A model generated the notes under the pieces. The model was given only the letters and a program-made list of their open reading frames with translations. It searched no databases and was not told where the DNA came from. The translations under genes were made by a program, and so were the position numbers. A stretch of 64,000 nt of DNA. It comes from Phytohabitans flavus. GTDB taxonomy: Bacteria; Actinomycetota; Actinomycetes; Mycobacteriales; Micromonosporaceae. The stretch covers positions 6,578,001 to 6,642,000 of the forward strand of contig NZ_AP022870.1 in NCBI RefSeq assembly GCF_011764545.1, in the 5' to 3' direction. Of the stretch, positions 8,502 through 17,377 are shown one piece after another (the stretch's first letter is position 1; each line of letters starts with the position of its first letter).

Positions 8502-9466
8502 TTACGCCCAGAGCTGGCCTTCGAGGGCGTCTTCGGCGTCGGCCAGGGTGCCGCCGTACGCACCGGTGGACAGGTACTTCCAGCCGGCGTCGGCGACCAA
8601 GAACGCCACGTCCGCGCGGCGGCCGGCCTTGACCGCCTCGTGCGCCACCGCCAGCGCGGCGTGCAGCACCGCACCGGTGGAGAAGCCCACGAACAAGCCC
8701 TCGACCTCGACAAGCTGCCGGGTGCGGAGCACGGCGTCCCGGGTGCCGACCGAGAAGCGGCGGGTCAGCACGGTCGCGTCGTACAGCTCCGGGACGTAGC
8801 CCTCGTCGATGTTGCGCAGGCCGTAGACAAGCTCGCCGTAGCGAGGCTCGGCGGCCACGATGTCGATGCTCTCGACCTTCTCCCGCAGGTACCGCCCGGT
8901 GCCCATCAGCGTGCCGGTGGTGCCCAGCCCGGCGACGAAGTGGGTGATCGATGGCAGGTCGCGCAGCAGCTCCGGACCGGTGGTCTCGTAGTGGGCGCGG
9001 GCGTTGGCCTCGTTTCCGTACTGGAAGAGCATGACCCAGTCGGGGTGCTCGGCCGCGATCTGCTTGGCCGTGGCCACCGCCTGGTTGGAGCCCCCGCCGC
9101 CGGCGAGAAGATGATCTCAGCGCCATACATGCGGAGCAGCTGGATCCGCTCGGTGGAGACGTTTTCCGGCATCACGCAGACCAGCCGGTAGCCCCGCAGC
9201 TTGGCCACCATGGCCAGCGAGATGCCGGTGTTGCCGCTCGTGGGCTCCAGGATCGTGTCGCCCGGCCGGAGGCGGCCCGCCTCCTCGGCGGCACGCACCA
9301 TGAAGAGCGCCGCACGGTCCTTGACCGAGCCGGTCGGATTGCGATCTTCGAGCTTTGCCCACAGGCGCACCGGTGGCGCCCCTTCGGGCACCACCGGCGA
9401 CAGCCGGGGCAGGCCGACCAGTGGGGTACCCCCACACGCGTCCAGCAGGCTGTCGTATCGCGCCAT
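8502..9466 (-). pseudogene. cysM: O-phosphoserine sulfhydrylase CysM, frameshifted
   Basis: A PLP-dependent cysteine synthase. The N-terminal half starts at the ATG at 9466 (MARYDSLLDACGGTPLVGLP) and holds the PLP lysine in NPTGSVKDRAA and the phosphate-gripping TSGNTG loop. The C-terminal half continues in another frame (VATAKQIAAEHPDWVMLFQY onward, with GLGTTGTLMG and GFSTGAVL). The break lies near 9090-9095 in a run of five C; one extra C gives the expected GGSNQAVATAK junction and about 321 residues. It sits directly after cysO and mec as in Rv1334-Rv1336, where CysM uses sulfur carried on the CysO thiocarboxylate. Probably intact in the real genome. Confidence 0.9.
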
Positions 9467-9476
9467 CGCGCGCCGC

Positions 9477-9797
9477 CTAAAGGTTGTTGCCGAGAATCGC
9501 GGCGGCGGCCGCGAACCCGAACGCGCCACCGGCCACGGCCGGCAGGATGGTCACGGTGTCGCCGTCGGACAGCTTGGTGTCCAGCGCGCCGAGGAAGCGG
9601 ACGTCCTCGTCGTTGACATACACATTCACGAACCGGTGCAGGCCACCCTCTTCGGTGACGAGCCGGCCGCGCAGGCCGGAGTGGCGCGAGTCAAGGTCGG
9701 ACAGGAGATCGGTGAGCGTGTCTCCACTGCCCTCGACGACCTTCGCGCCGCCGGTGTAGCTGCGCAGGATGGTGGGGATGCGAACCTCGATGGCCAT
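9477..9797 (-). CDS. cysO: Sulfur carrier protein CysO with an extended C-terminus
   Basis: A ubiquitin-fold (MoaD/ThiS-like) sulfur carrier whose C-terminal glycine is normally turned into a thiocarboxylate that supplies sulfur to CysM. The ATG at 9797 gives MAIEVRIPTILRSYTGG, matching mycobacterial CysO, as do FVNVYVNDEDVRF and VTILPAVAGG. Unusually the diglycine is not terminal: 15 more residues follow (AFGFAAAAAILGNNL) before the stop, so the protein would need trimming before activation. The JAMM peptidase gene mec is directly upstream. No single-base change near the diglycine gives an earlier stop, so the tail does not look like a sequencing artefact. Confidence 0.92.
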   Translation of the reverse strand: MAIEVRIPTILRSYTGGAKVVEGSGDTLTDLLSDLDSRHSGLRGRLVTEEGGLHRFVNVYVNDEDVRFLGALDTKLSDGDTVTILPAVAGGAFGFAAAAAILGNNL

Positions 9798-9847
9798 GAC
9801 AGGAAACTCCTCGGAAAAGATCGACAACGGTTGACGGCGACGAGTGC

Positions 9848-10351
9848 TCAGCGATCGGAACACTCGTAGTCGACCGTTGCCGGGCTCTGCCCGAACATGT
9901 ACGTCTGGACGGCGTGCGGATCCACGGTCGCATCAACGATCCGGACGGGCTCCTCGGTTACGGCGCCGTCCACGATGCGGAACGAGCGGATCTCCTCGAC
10001 CGCCGGGTCGCGAGTGGAGACAAGCACGTAGTGCGCATTCGGCTCGCCGAGGGCCAAGGCGATCCCGCTGTCGCTGCGGGACGGGTATGCCTCGGTCGCG
10101 GTATGGGAGTGGTAGACGACCACCGGCTCCTCGTCGTGATCGTCCATCTCCCGCCACACCCGCAGCTGCTCCATCGAGTCGAGCTCGTAGAACGTCATCG
10201 AGCGGGCCGCGTTTTGCATCGGGATGTGCCGGACCGGCTTGTCGCTGCTAACCGGGCCCGCGACGACGCCGCACGCCTCGTCCGGGTGGTCCCGGCGGGC
10301 GTGGGCGAGGATCGCGTCGACGATCGCCCGGTCGATGGTCAGCACGACCAC
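9848..10351 (-). CDS. mec: CysO-cysteine peptidase (JAMM/Mpr1p-Pad1p)
   Basis: A zinc metallopeptidase that releases cysteine from the CysO-cysteine adduct. The JAMM signature is complete: an upstream glutamate (DHPDEACG), then HSH and the distal S-x-x-D in VYHSHTATEAYPSRSD. The 167 residues closely match mycobacterial Mec (Rv1334), including HIPMQNAARS and HYVLVSTRDP. GTG at 10351 is used; another GTG six bases on is possible. With cysO and cysM it forms the cysteine-biosynthesis unit, and here it may also have to trim the CysO tail. Confidence 0.94.
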   Translation of the reverse strand: MVVLTIDRAIVDAILAHARRDHPDEACGVVAGPVSSDKPVRHIPMQNAARSMTFYELDSMEQLRVWREMDDHDEEPVVVYHSHTATEAYPSRSDSGIALALGEPNAHYVLVSTRDPAVEEIRSFRIVDGAVTEEPVRIVDATVDPHAVQTYMFGQSPATVDYECSDR

Positions 10352-10411
10352 AGCCTACCTTGCGTGGCAGCCGTCAATCCGTGAGCTGAATCCCATGACT
10401 CGGCTCCGCGC

Positions 10412-11299
10412 TCACTCGCTGTCGCCGAGTTGTGCTTGGCGCAACAGCGCCGACGCGGGCGGGCTTGCCGGGCGGCCGGCGGGCAGTGCCACCCAGACCC
10501 GCCAGGTGTACGCCGAGGTCCCGGTCAGCGGCACGGCCCGCACCTGGGTCGGGCGCTTGTGCGCGATCGGCCGCGGCACGACGGCCACGCCCAGCCCGGC
10601 ACCGACGAAGTCGAGCAGGCTGTGCACGTCGTTGACCTCCACCGCCACGCGCCGGGAAATCCGCCGCTCGGCGCACTCGTCCTCGGTCATCTCGCGGGCA
10701 CCGAAGCCGCGGTGGAAGTCGACGAAGATCTCCTTCTCCAACTCGTCCCAGTCGACCGCGGGTCTGTCGGCGAACCTGTGTGCCGGGTGGCAGACCACCA
10801 TCATCGGCTCGGCGGCGAGCGGGATCAGCTCGAGCTGCTCGGGTGGCTCGCCGTCGGTGGCGACGAACGCCATGTCCAGGCGGCCGGACCGCAGGTCGGC
10901 GCAGAGGTCGGCGGAGGCGCTCTGGCGCAGCATGATCTCGACATTGGGGTGCCGATCGCGGAAGTCGGCGAGCAGCCGCGCGACGTCGACCACGCCCAGG
11001 CACTGCTCGGCACCGACCGCGAGCGTGCCGCGCAGCAGCCCTTGGACCGCGGCGACCGCCTGGCGGGCGGCGTCGGCGCTGGCCAGCGTCCGCCGCGCCT
11101 CCGCCAGCAGCGCCCGGCCGGCCTCGGTCAGCTCGACCCGCCGGGTGGACCGCACGAACAGCGCCGCGCCCAGCTCCCGCTCCAGCGAGCGGATCGACGC
11201 GGAGAGCCCGGACTGGGCCACCCGCATCCGCTCCGCCGCCCGGGTGAAATGCTGCTCCTCCGCGACGGCGACGAAGTACTCCAGATGCCGCAGCTCCAC
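10412..11299 (-). CDS. LysR-family transcriptional regulator
   Basis: A 295-residue LysR regulator with an N-terminal winged helix-turn-helix (MELRHLEYFVAVAEEQHFTR, then QSGLSASIRSLERELG) and a two-lobed substrate-binding domain. It is divergent from an aldo-keto reductase gene, and a symmetric ATTGAGC-N9-GCTCAAT site lies directly in front of its start codon, so it very likely controls itself and the reductase. The effector is unknown. The LysR/reductase pair interrupts the conserved clpS-mec gene order. Confidence 0.92.
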   Translation of the reverse strand: MELRHLEYFVAVAEEQHFTRAAERMRVAQSGLSASIRSLERELGAALFVRSTRRVELTEAGRALLAEARRTLASADAARQAVAAVQGLLRGTLAVGAEQCLGVVDVARLLADFRDRHPNVEIMLRQSASADLCADLRSGRLDMAFVATDGEPPEQLELIPLAAEPMMVVCHPAHRFADRPAVDWDELEKEIFVDFHRGFGAREMTEDECAERRISRRVAVEVNDVHSLLDFVGAGLGVAVVPRPIAHKRPTQVRAVPLTGTSAYTWRVWVALPAGRPASPPASALLRQAQLGDSE

Positions 11300-11300
11300 G

Positions 11301-11323
11301 ATTGAGCAGTCTATGCGCTCAAT
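11301..11323. promoter_or_regulatory. LysR-type operator between lysR and the aldo-keto reductase
   Basis: A perfect seven-base inverted repeat, ATTGAGC-N9-GCTCAAT, begins two bases upstream of the LysR start codon and lies 54 bases ahead of the divergent reductase. It contains a T-N11-A core, the general form of LysR recognition sites. The location suggests autorepression and activation of the reductase. Confidence 0.6.
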
Positions 11324-11376
11324 CTCAGCACTTTCTTCTGTTGGATCGCGCGCTCGGACCGGTCCAGGGTGTTGGC

Positions 11377-12234
11377 ATGGAGTATCGCCGCATCGGAGAT
11401 GTCGAGGTAAGCGCGATCGGACTCGGCGGCATGCCGATGTCCATCGAGGGCCGGCCCGACGAGGAGCGTTCCGTCCGTACGATCCACGCCGCGCTCGACG
11501 CCGGCGTGACCCTGATCGACACAGCGGACGCGTACCACATGTACGCCGACGAGGTCGGCCACAACGAGACGCTCATCGCCCGGGCGCTGGCCAGCTACGG
11601 CGGGGACACGTCGGGCGTGCTCGTCGCCACGAAGGGCGGCCACCTCCGCCCCGGCGACGGCAGCTGGACCAAGAACGGCTCGCCGGACTACCTCAAGTCG
11701 GCCTGCGAGGCGTCGCTCAAGCGGCTGGGCGTCGACGTGATCGGCCTGTACCAGTTCCACCGCCCGGACCCGAACACGCCGTACGAGGAGTCGGTCGGCG
11801 CGATCCGCGACCTGCTCGACGCCGGGAAGATCCGGATGGCCGGCATCTCGAACGCGAACCCCGAGCAGATCCGGCTGTCCCAGGAGATCCTCGGCGGTCG
11901 GCTGGTCTCGGTGCAAAACCAGTTCTCCCCCGCGTTCCGCAGCTCGGAGCCCGAGCTGGAGCTCTGCGACGAGCTCGGCATCGCGTTCCTGCCCTGGTCT
12001 CCGCTGGGCGGCATCGCCCGGGCCGGCGAGCTGGGCAGCCGGTTCGCCCCGTTCGCCCAGATAGCGGAGGCGCACGGGGTCAGCCCGCAGCGCGTGTGCC
12101 TGGCCTGGATGCTGGCGAAGTCGCCGGTCGTCATCCCGATCCCCGGCGCCAGCCGCCCGGCGAGCGTCCAGGACTCGGTGGCCGCCGTGGACCTGACGCT
12201 GACCCCGGAGGAGCTGGCGACCCTCAGTCGATGA
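11377..12234 (+). CDS. Aldo/keto reductase
   Basis: A 285-residue NADPH-dependent aldo-keto reductase. The ATG at 11377 (MEYRRIGDVEVSAIGLGGMPM) fits the family start. Catalytic residues are in expected places: Asp and Tyr in DTADAYHMY, Lys in ATKGGHLRPG, and a histidine in YQFHRPDP. The C-terminal cofactor segment (VVIPIPGASRP) is present. It is divergent from, and probably controlled by, the LysR gene. Its last 11 bases overlap the convergent DUF2017 gene. The substrate cannot be predicted. Confidence 0.92.
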   Translation: MEYRRIGDVEVSAIGLGGMPMSIEGRPDEERSVRTIHAALDAGVTLIDTADAYHMYADEVGHNETLIARALASYGGDTSGVLVATKGGHLRPGDGSWTKNGSPDYLKSACEASLKRLGVDVIGLYQFHRPDPNTPYEESVGAIRDLLDAGKIRMAGISNANPEQIRLSQEILGGRLVSVQNQFSPAFRSSEPELELCDELGIAFLPWSPLGGIARAGELGSRFAPFAQIAEAHGVSPQRVCLAWMLAKSPVVIPIPGASRPASVQDSVAAVDLTLTPEELATLSR

Positions 12235-12718
12235 GGGCGTTGAGTAGGGACTCCTGGAGGTAGCCCAGGTACGCATACACGGAAAGCTGGAAAACGCGGG
12301 ACGAGGCCGGGTCGTGCAGCACGGCCTCGTCCAGCTCTTCACCCAGGTCGGTCTCGGCCTTTATCTCCAACCGGACGCCCATCGCGAGCCGGGCGTCGTT
12401 GAGCGCGCGCAGCCACGCCTCGGCGGTGTCCCAGTCGAGCCGGACCTCGCCGCCCCCGTCCGAGGGGAGGACGGCCAGGATCGCGCCGGCCTGGTCGATC
12501 TTGCTGGTCTTGAGATCGCCCTCGGTGTACCGGCGGAACTCGGCCGAGTTGTGCGGATCCTCCGGATAGATGTCCGGGAAGAGCCGCTCGACCACCGGGT
12601 CCTCGTGGTCGAAGCCCTCGCTGAGCAGCCCCACGACCTCCGAGGCGACCTTGCGCAGCACGCGCACCTCGTCCGGGGCGAACGAGGCCACGCAGTGTTC
12701 TCCATACCGACGGAACAT
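12224..12718 (-). CDS. DUF2017 family protein
   Basis: A 164-residue protein of the actinobacterial DUF2017 family, always found beside clpS (Rv1332 in M. tuberculosis). It starts MFRRYGEHCVASFAPDEVRVL and has an acidic middle and a helical C-terminal end (FQLSVYAYLGYLQESLLNAL). Its function is unknown; constant linkage to clpS suggests a role near ClpS-dependent proteolysis. The ATG at 12718 was preferred to a GTG six bases upstream. It lies 22 bases after clpS, so the two form an operon. Confidence 0.88.
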   Translation of the reverse strand: MFRRYGEHCVASFAPDEVRVLRKVASEVVGLLSEGFDHEDPVVERLFPDIYPEDPHNSAEFRRYTEGDLKTSKIDQAGAILAVLPSDGGGEVRLDWDTAEAWLRALNDARLAMGVRLEIKAETDLGEELDEAVLHDPASSRVFQLSVYAYLGYLQESLLNALID

Positions 12719-12740
12719 GCTCACGAAACTCGATGGCCCT

Positions 12741-13031
12741 TCAGGCTTGGTCGACCGTGGCCCACAAGCCGTACGCGTGGAGCTGCGAGGCGTCGTGCTC
12801 CATCCGCTCCCGGGCACCGCTCGACACCACGGCCTTGCCCTTGTGGTGCACATCCAACATCAGCTTCTCGGCCTTGTCTTTGCTATAGCCGAACAGCTTC
12901 TGGAAGACCCAGGTGACATACGACATCAGGTTGACCGGATCGTCCCACACGATCGTCACCCATGCCCGGTCCGCGACCGGCACCTCGTCAATGTCCGGAG
13001 TCTCGACCGGCGCAACCTGTGGAGCCGCCAT
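12741..13031 (-). CDS. clpS: ATP-dependent Clp protease adaptor ClpS
   Basis: ClpS delivers N-degron substrates to the ClpC/ClpA unfoldase. The 96-residue protein keeps the family core: WVTIVWDDPVNLMSYVTWVF, with the hydrophobic pocket residues, and KLMLDVHHKGKAVVSSG. The ATG at 13031 was used; an in-frame ATG nine bases upstream is possible. It precedes the DUF2017 gene in the same order as Rv1331-Rv1332. A 93-base region separates it from the next minus-strand gene. Confidence 0.95.
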   Translation of the reverse strand: MAAPQVAPVETPDIDEVPVADRAWVTIVWDDPVNLMSYVTWVFQKLFGYSKDKAEKLMLDVHHKGKAVVSSGARERMEHDASQLHAYGLWATVDQA

Positions 13032-13133
13032 GCCCCCCATCGTGCCACCGCCATCGCGGAACCGAGGAACACCAAAGTCCTGCTTTGCGCTGAATGCGCG
13101 GATTTAGTAGCTGCAACTCGGCAGGATAGAGCC

Positions 13134-14509
13134 TCAGGCCAACAGGATCCCGTGGTCGACCGCCTCGCTGAGCAGGCCGCCCAGCGACCGATGTACCGCC
13201 TCGAACCGCCGCGCCACCTCGGCGAGCAGCTCCAGCTCCACGCCGCGCACCGCCTGCTGAAGCCAGGTACGGGTGTGCCCCGGTCGGCCCGGTCGGGCAC
13301 GGCCCAGTACTGGTAGCAGGCGCCGGACAGGGCGACGCCGAGCGGCGGGAGGATCGCGCGATCGGCCTCGTCCCGGTACGCGGCCAGCGCGGTGACCGCA
13401 CCCGTGCCGGTGATCGCGGCGACGCCACCGGTGCTGGTGACGAGCAGGACGCGGGCCAGGTCGGAGGCGCCACCCTCGCCGGCGACCTCCCTGCGGACGG
13501 CGAGCGCCACGCGCCGGCGTACCCCCTGGGGTGGGATCTCGCTGAGCACCTGGGTGAGGGCGTCGTCCAGGATGCGGTCGACGGCGGCGTCGCACTCGGC
13601 GACGGCCCGCAGCGAAACCGCGTGCATCTCGCGGTCGAGCGCGCCGGGCAGCCCGGCTGAACCGACCCCGAAGACGATCTCCTGCACCCCGCGCAGGTGG
13701 ACGTTGGCCAGCTCGATCGCGAGCCGCTGCCGCACCGTGTGCGCGGCGGCCACGCAGGTCCGGTCGAGCCACTCGGCCCAGCCGGACTCGTGCGCGCTGG
13801 CGGCCACCCGGACCGTCCCGTACGCACCGGGGAGCATCGGCGGGTTGGCGCTGGCCCGGGCGAGCGCCTCGGCGCCCGCCCACTCGACCAGCGCCCGCCG
13901 CAACGGCCCGACGCCGACCATGTCGGGACCGGCGTCGAACGCGGCGGCGGGGTCGTCGGGCCCGGCGCGGAACACTGTCGCCCCGGACTCCGTCAGGCGG
14001 CCGAGCAGGTCTCGCTCGGCGGCGGTGGGCGACCCGCCGGCCGCCGGCGCGTGCACCAGCGCACCGGCCCGGCGGACAACGTCGAGCAGGATCCGGGTGC
14101 CGGCCATGTCCAGTGTGGACATATCGGGCGCACGGATCAGCGTGAGATGCCGCAGCAGCGGGTCGGGCAGCGACAGCTCCACCCGCCGAGGTGGCCGGAC
14201 GAACCCACCCGACCTCGGTCCCGCCAAGTCGTACGGCTGTGGAAGGCGGGCACCTGGCAGGTACGCCCAGGCGGCCACCCGAAGCCCCGGCTGCACCACC
14301 AGGTAGGCGCTTTCGGGCAGGTCCGGCGCCGGTCCGGACGCGCCGAGCAGCGCGTCGAGAAGCGGGCCTCGGCCGCCACCGGCCACCACCACCGCCGTCG
14401 GCTCGTCCGGCACAGGCTCTACCGGGTCGACACGGAGCCGGATACCGCGCCGACCCCCGGCGCCCGGCTCGGCCCCCACCGAGTCCACCGCGCCAGCTGA
14501 TGCCGTCAT
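13134..14509 (-). pseudogene. Degenerate dynamin-like GTPase-fold protein, frameshifted
   Basis: About 458 residues once the break is repaired. The N-terminal half follows the order of a dynamin-type G domain, but the motifs are degraded: the P-loop reads VVVAGGGRGPLLDALLG with no Lys-Ser/Thr, the Walker B region is LTLIRAPDMSTLDMAG, and the guanine-specificity motif is not recognisable. The rest is long and helical. The last 45 or so residues (TRTWLQQAVRGVELELLAEV to VDHGILLA) are in another frame; one G missing from the run at 13278-13281 explains it. It may be a nucleotide-free membrane scaffold. The assignment is inferred from fold order and is moderate only. Confidence 0.6.
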
Positions 14510-14720
14510 CTACGCCTCGCCTTCCAGAAGCGGCCGAACTTCCGAGCTTCGCAACCCATGCGGCGCGTCCGTCCACAAGCGCGCCATCCGCGCATCGGAA
14601 CGGTATTGGCCCGGGGAAGCACGCGGCAGTAAGGCCACTACTCAGCGCTGACCGGTCCGCTACTCAAGTTGGCACATCTGGCGGTCGGCGGGTCCTGAAG
14701 CGGCTCTATATGCTCCGCGA

Positions 14721-17368
14721 GTGGGTCCGTGGCAATTCGTCGGCCGAGCCCATGAGCTGCGCCGCATCGTCGCCTCGGCCACGAGTAGTGACCACCGCGG
14801 CATCATCCTGAGCGGCACCGCCGGCATCGGCAAGACCCGCCTGCTGCGCGAGGCGGTGAGTGTCCTGCCCGCCGAGCGGTTCGCGGTCTGGACCGCCACG
14901 GCGAGCATCGCGGTGTCCGGGCTGCCCTTCGGCGGGCTGGCCCAGGTGCTCCCCGGCGACCAGCCGGTCGGCATGTCACCTTCCGGCCTGCTGCGGTGGG
15001 CCGTCGACGCGCTGCACGCCCAGGCCGCGGGCCGCTCGATGGTGCTCGCGATCGACGACGCGCACCTGCTCGACCCGTCGTCCGCCGCACTTGTCTACCT
15101 TGTCGCCCGCGACGCGCACGCGACCGTGCTTGGCACGCTGCGCACCGGCGAGCAGGTGCCGCTGCCCGTACGGGCACTGTGGACCGACGACCTTGTCGAC
15201 CACGACGAGCTCACCCCGCTCTCCGCCGCCGACACCCGCGCGCTGCTCGTGGAGATGCTCGGCGGTCCGGTCGACACCACCTCGGCCGACCGCCTCTGGC
15301 GCCTCTCGACGGGCAACCCACTGCTGCTGCGCGAGCTGGTGATCGCCGCCGCGGCTGGAAACGAGCTCACCCGGCTGTACGGGGTGTGGCGCTGGACCGG
15401 CGAGTTCGACCTGGCGCCCCGCCTCACCGACCTGATCGACGCCCGCATCGGCGACCTGAGTGACGAGGTGCGCGAGGTGATCGAGCTTGTCGCGTTCGGC
15501 GAGCCGATCGGGCTGTCGCTGCTGATCGCGGCGGCCGGCGAGGCACCGGTGGAGAGCGCCGAGGAGCGCGGCCTGATCCGGGTCGCCGCGAGCGACCGCC
15601 GCCACCACGTGCGGCTGGCCCACCCGCTGTACGGGGAGGTGGTCCGCCAGCGCTGCCCGGTCACCCGGGCCATGCGGCTCAAGGCACGCCTCGCCACGCT
15701 CGTCGAAAGCGCCGGCACCCGCCGCCACGACGACCTGCTGCGGGTCGCGGAGTGGCGGCTCGACTCGGGCACCGCCACCGATCCGGTGATGCTGCTGCTG
15801 GCCGGCGCGCAGGCGTTCAGCCGGTACAACATGCATCTCGGCGCCCGCCTCGCGCGGGCCGCGCTGGACAGCGGCGGCGGCTTCGACGCGGCCGAGATGC
15901 TCGCCGTGATCCTGGTCTTCATGGACCGGTCCGAGGAGGCGCTGCCGGTCATCGAGTCGGTGCGCGACGAGATCGACTCCGAGCAGCGGCGCAGCCGGTG
16001 GCTGGTGGCGCGCGGCCTCGTGTCGTACTGGGGCTGGGTCGGGAGTCCGCTGTGGACGAGCTCGCGAAGGACGCGCCGACCGTCGACGACCCGGGCTTCC
16101 GGTCGCGCGTGCACTCGTTCGAGGCGACCATGCGGCTGCACCGCCTGGAGGTCGCCGAGGCGTGCCGGATGTCACAGTCGATCGTGGACAGTCCCGCCGC
16201 GCCGGTATCCGCCCGCAGCCTCGCCGAGTGTGTACTCGCGCACGCCCACGCCGCCCGCGGCCAGCTCGCCACCAGCGAGCGGATCACCGACCAGGTGCAG
16301 GCCGACGCGCCGCTGTGGCGGGCCGAGATGCCGTACCTCCAGCTCGCGCTCGAGCTTGCCCGCGGCACCCGCCTCGCGATCGGCGGCAATGTGGACGGCA
16401 TCGACGCGATCGTGGCCGACGAGTTCGCCGACCTGGCCGACGCGGGCGACTTCCGGCTCGGCTCCGGCTACCTGTCGGTGCTCCGCGCCCAGGCGGCCCG
16501 GCTCCGAGGGCGATCCGCCGAGGCCCTTCGCGGCAGCCTCCAGGCCTGCGCGGTGCTCGCCGGCAGCCGGGTCTTCGCCGGCCTCGCCCACGCCGAGCGG
16601 GCACATGCCGCCGCGCTGCTCGGCGACGCGGATGAGGCGCAGGCGGCGATGGCCGACTCCGACCAGACCCACCGCCCCGGCATGGCCATCCTTTATCCGT
16701 GGCGGGAGCAGGCGCGGGCCTGGGTGGCGGCCTGCGGCGGCGACGTCGAGCAGGCGATCACCGCGCTTGTGGCGCTCGCCGGGCGGCTGCGCGGCGACGG
16801 CTTCGCCGGCCACGAGTCGCTGATTCTGCACGACCTGGTCCGGCTCGGCTGCGCCACCCTGCCGATCGGGTGGCCGGACGGCGAGGCGCAGACCGTCGCC
16901 GAGCGGCTGGCCGAGCTGGCGACCGTGGTGGACGGACCGCTCACCGCCCTCATGGCCCGGCACGCGGCCGCCGCCAGCGACGGCGCCGAGCTGCTGGCGG
17001 TCGCCGACGCGTTCGCCGACCGGGGCCTGCTGCTCTTCGCCGCCGACGCGGCCGCGATGGCGGTGGTCCGGCTGCGCGCCACCACCGGCGCCGAGCGCTC
17101 CGAGGCGAGCGCCGGCCTCGGCGACCTGCTCGCCCGCTGCGACGCCCTCAGCACACCCGCACTGCGGGCGGCCCGCCCGGCGCTCACCGATCGGGAGCGG
17201 CAGATCGCCCGCCTGGCGGCGGCCGGTCTGGCCAGCAAGCAGATCGCCGACCAGCTGTTCCTCTCCACCCGAACGATCGAAAACCATCTCCAGCGGGTGT
17301 ACGGGAAGCTGGGCGTGACCAGCCGAAGCGAGCTTGCTCACGCCCTACGCGCTTTGCCGGAACAATAG
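14721..17368 (+). pseudogene. LAL-type LuxR regulator with AAA ATPase domain, frameshifted
   Basis: A large ATP-binding LuxR (LAL) regulator of about 882 residues. Walker A is SGTAGIGKT (residues 31-39) and Walker B is VLAIDDAH. A helical repeat region follows, and the C-terminal LuxR helix-turn-helix is RPALTDRERQIARLAAAG followed by SKQIADQLFLSTRTIENHLQ. The frame breaks at 16041-16043, where one lost G in a GGG run fits exactly. The GTG at 14721 is preceded by a TATATG -10-like box eight bases away, so it may be leaderless. It ends ten bases before pncB on the same strand. Targets are unknown. Confidence 0.88.
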
Positions 17369-17377
17369 GCTTGAGGC

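Noticed and set aside
7241..9466. Interpreting the MBL-fold gene and cysM as true pseudogenes of a decaying operon
   Set aside because: Both need only one base in a G/C run, all active-site residues are preserved, and the same signature occurs across the window.
12224..12853. Longer start for the DUF2017 gene reaching into clpS
   Set aside because: The extra N-terminal residues are a shadow of clpS; the family starts at MFRRYGE.
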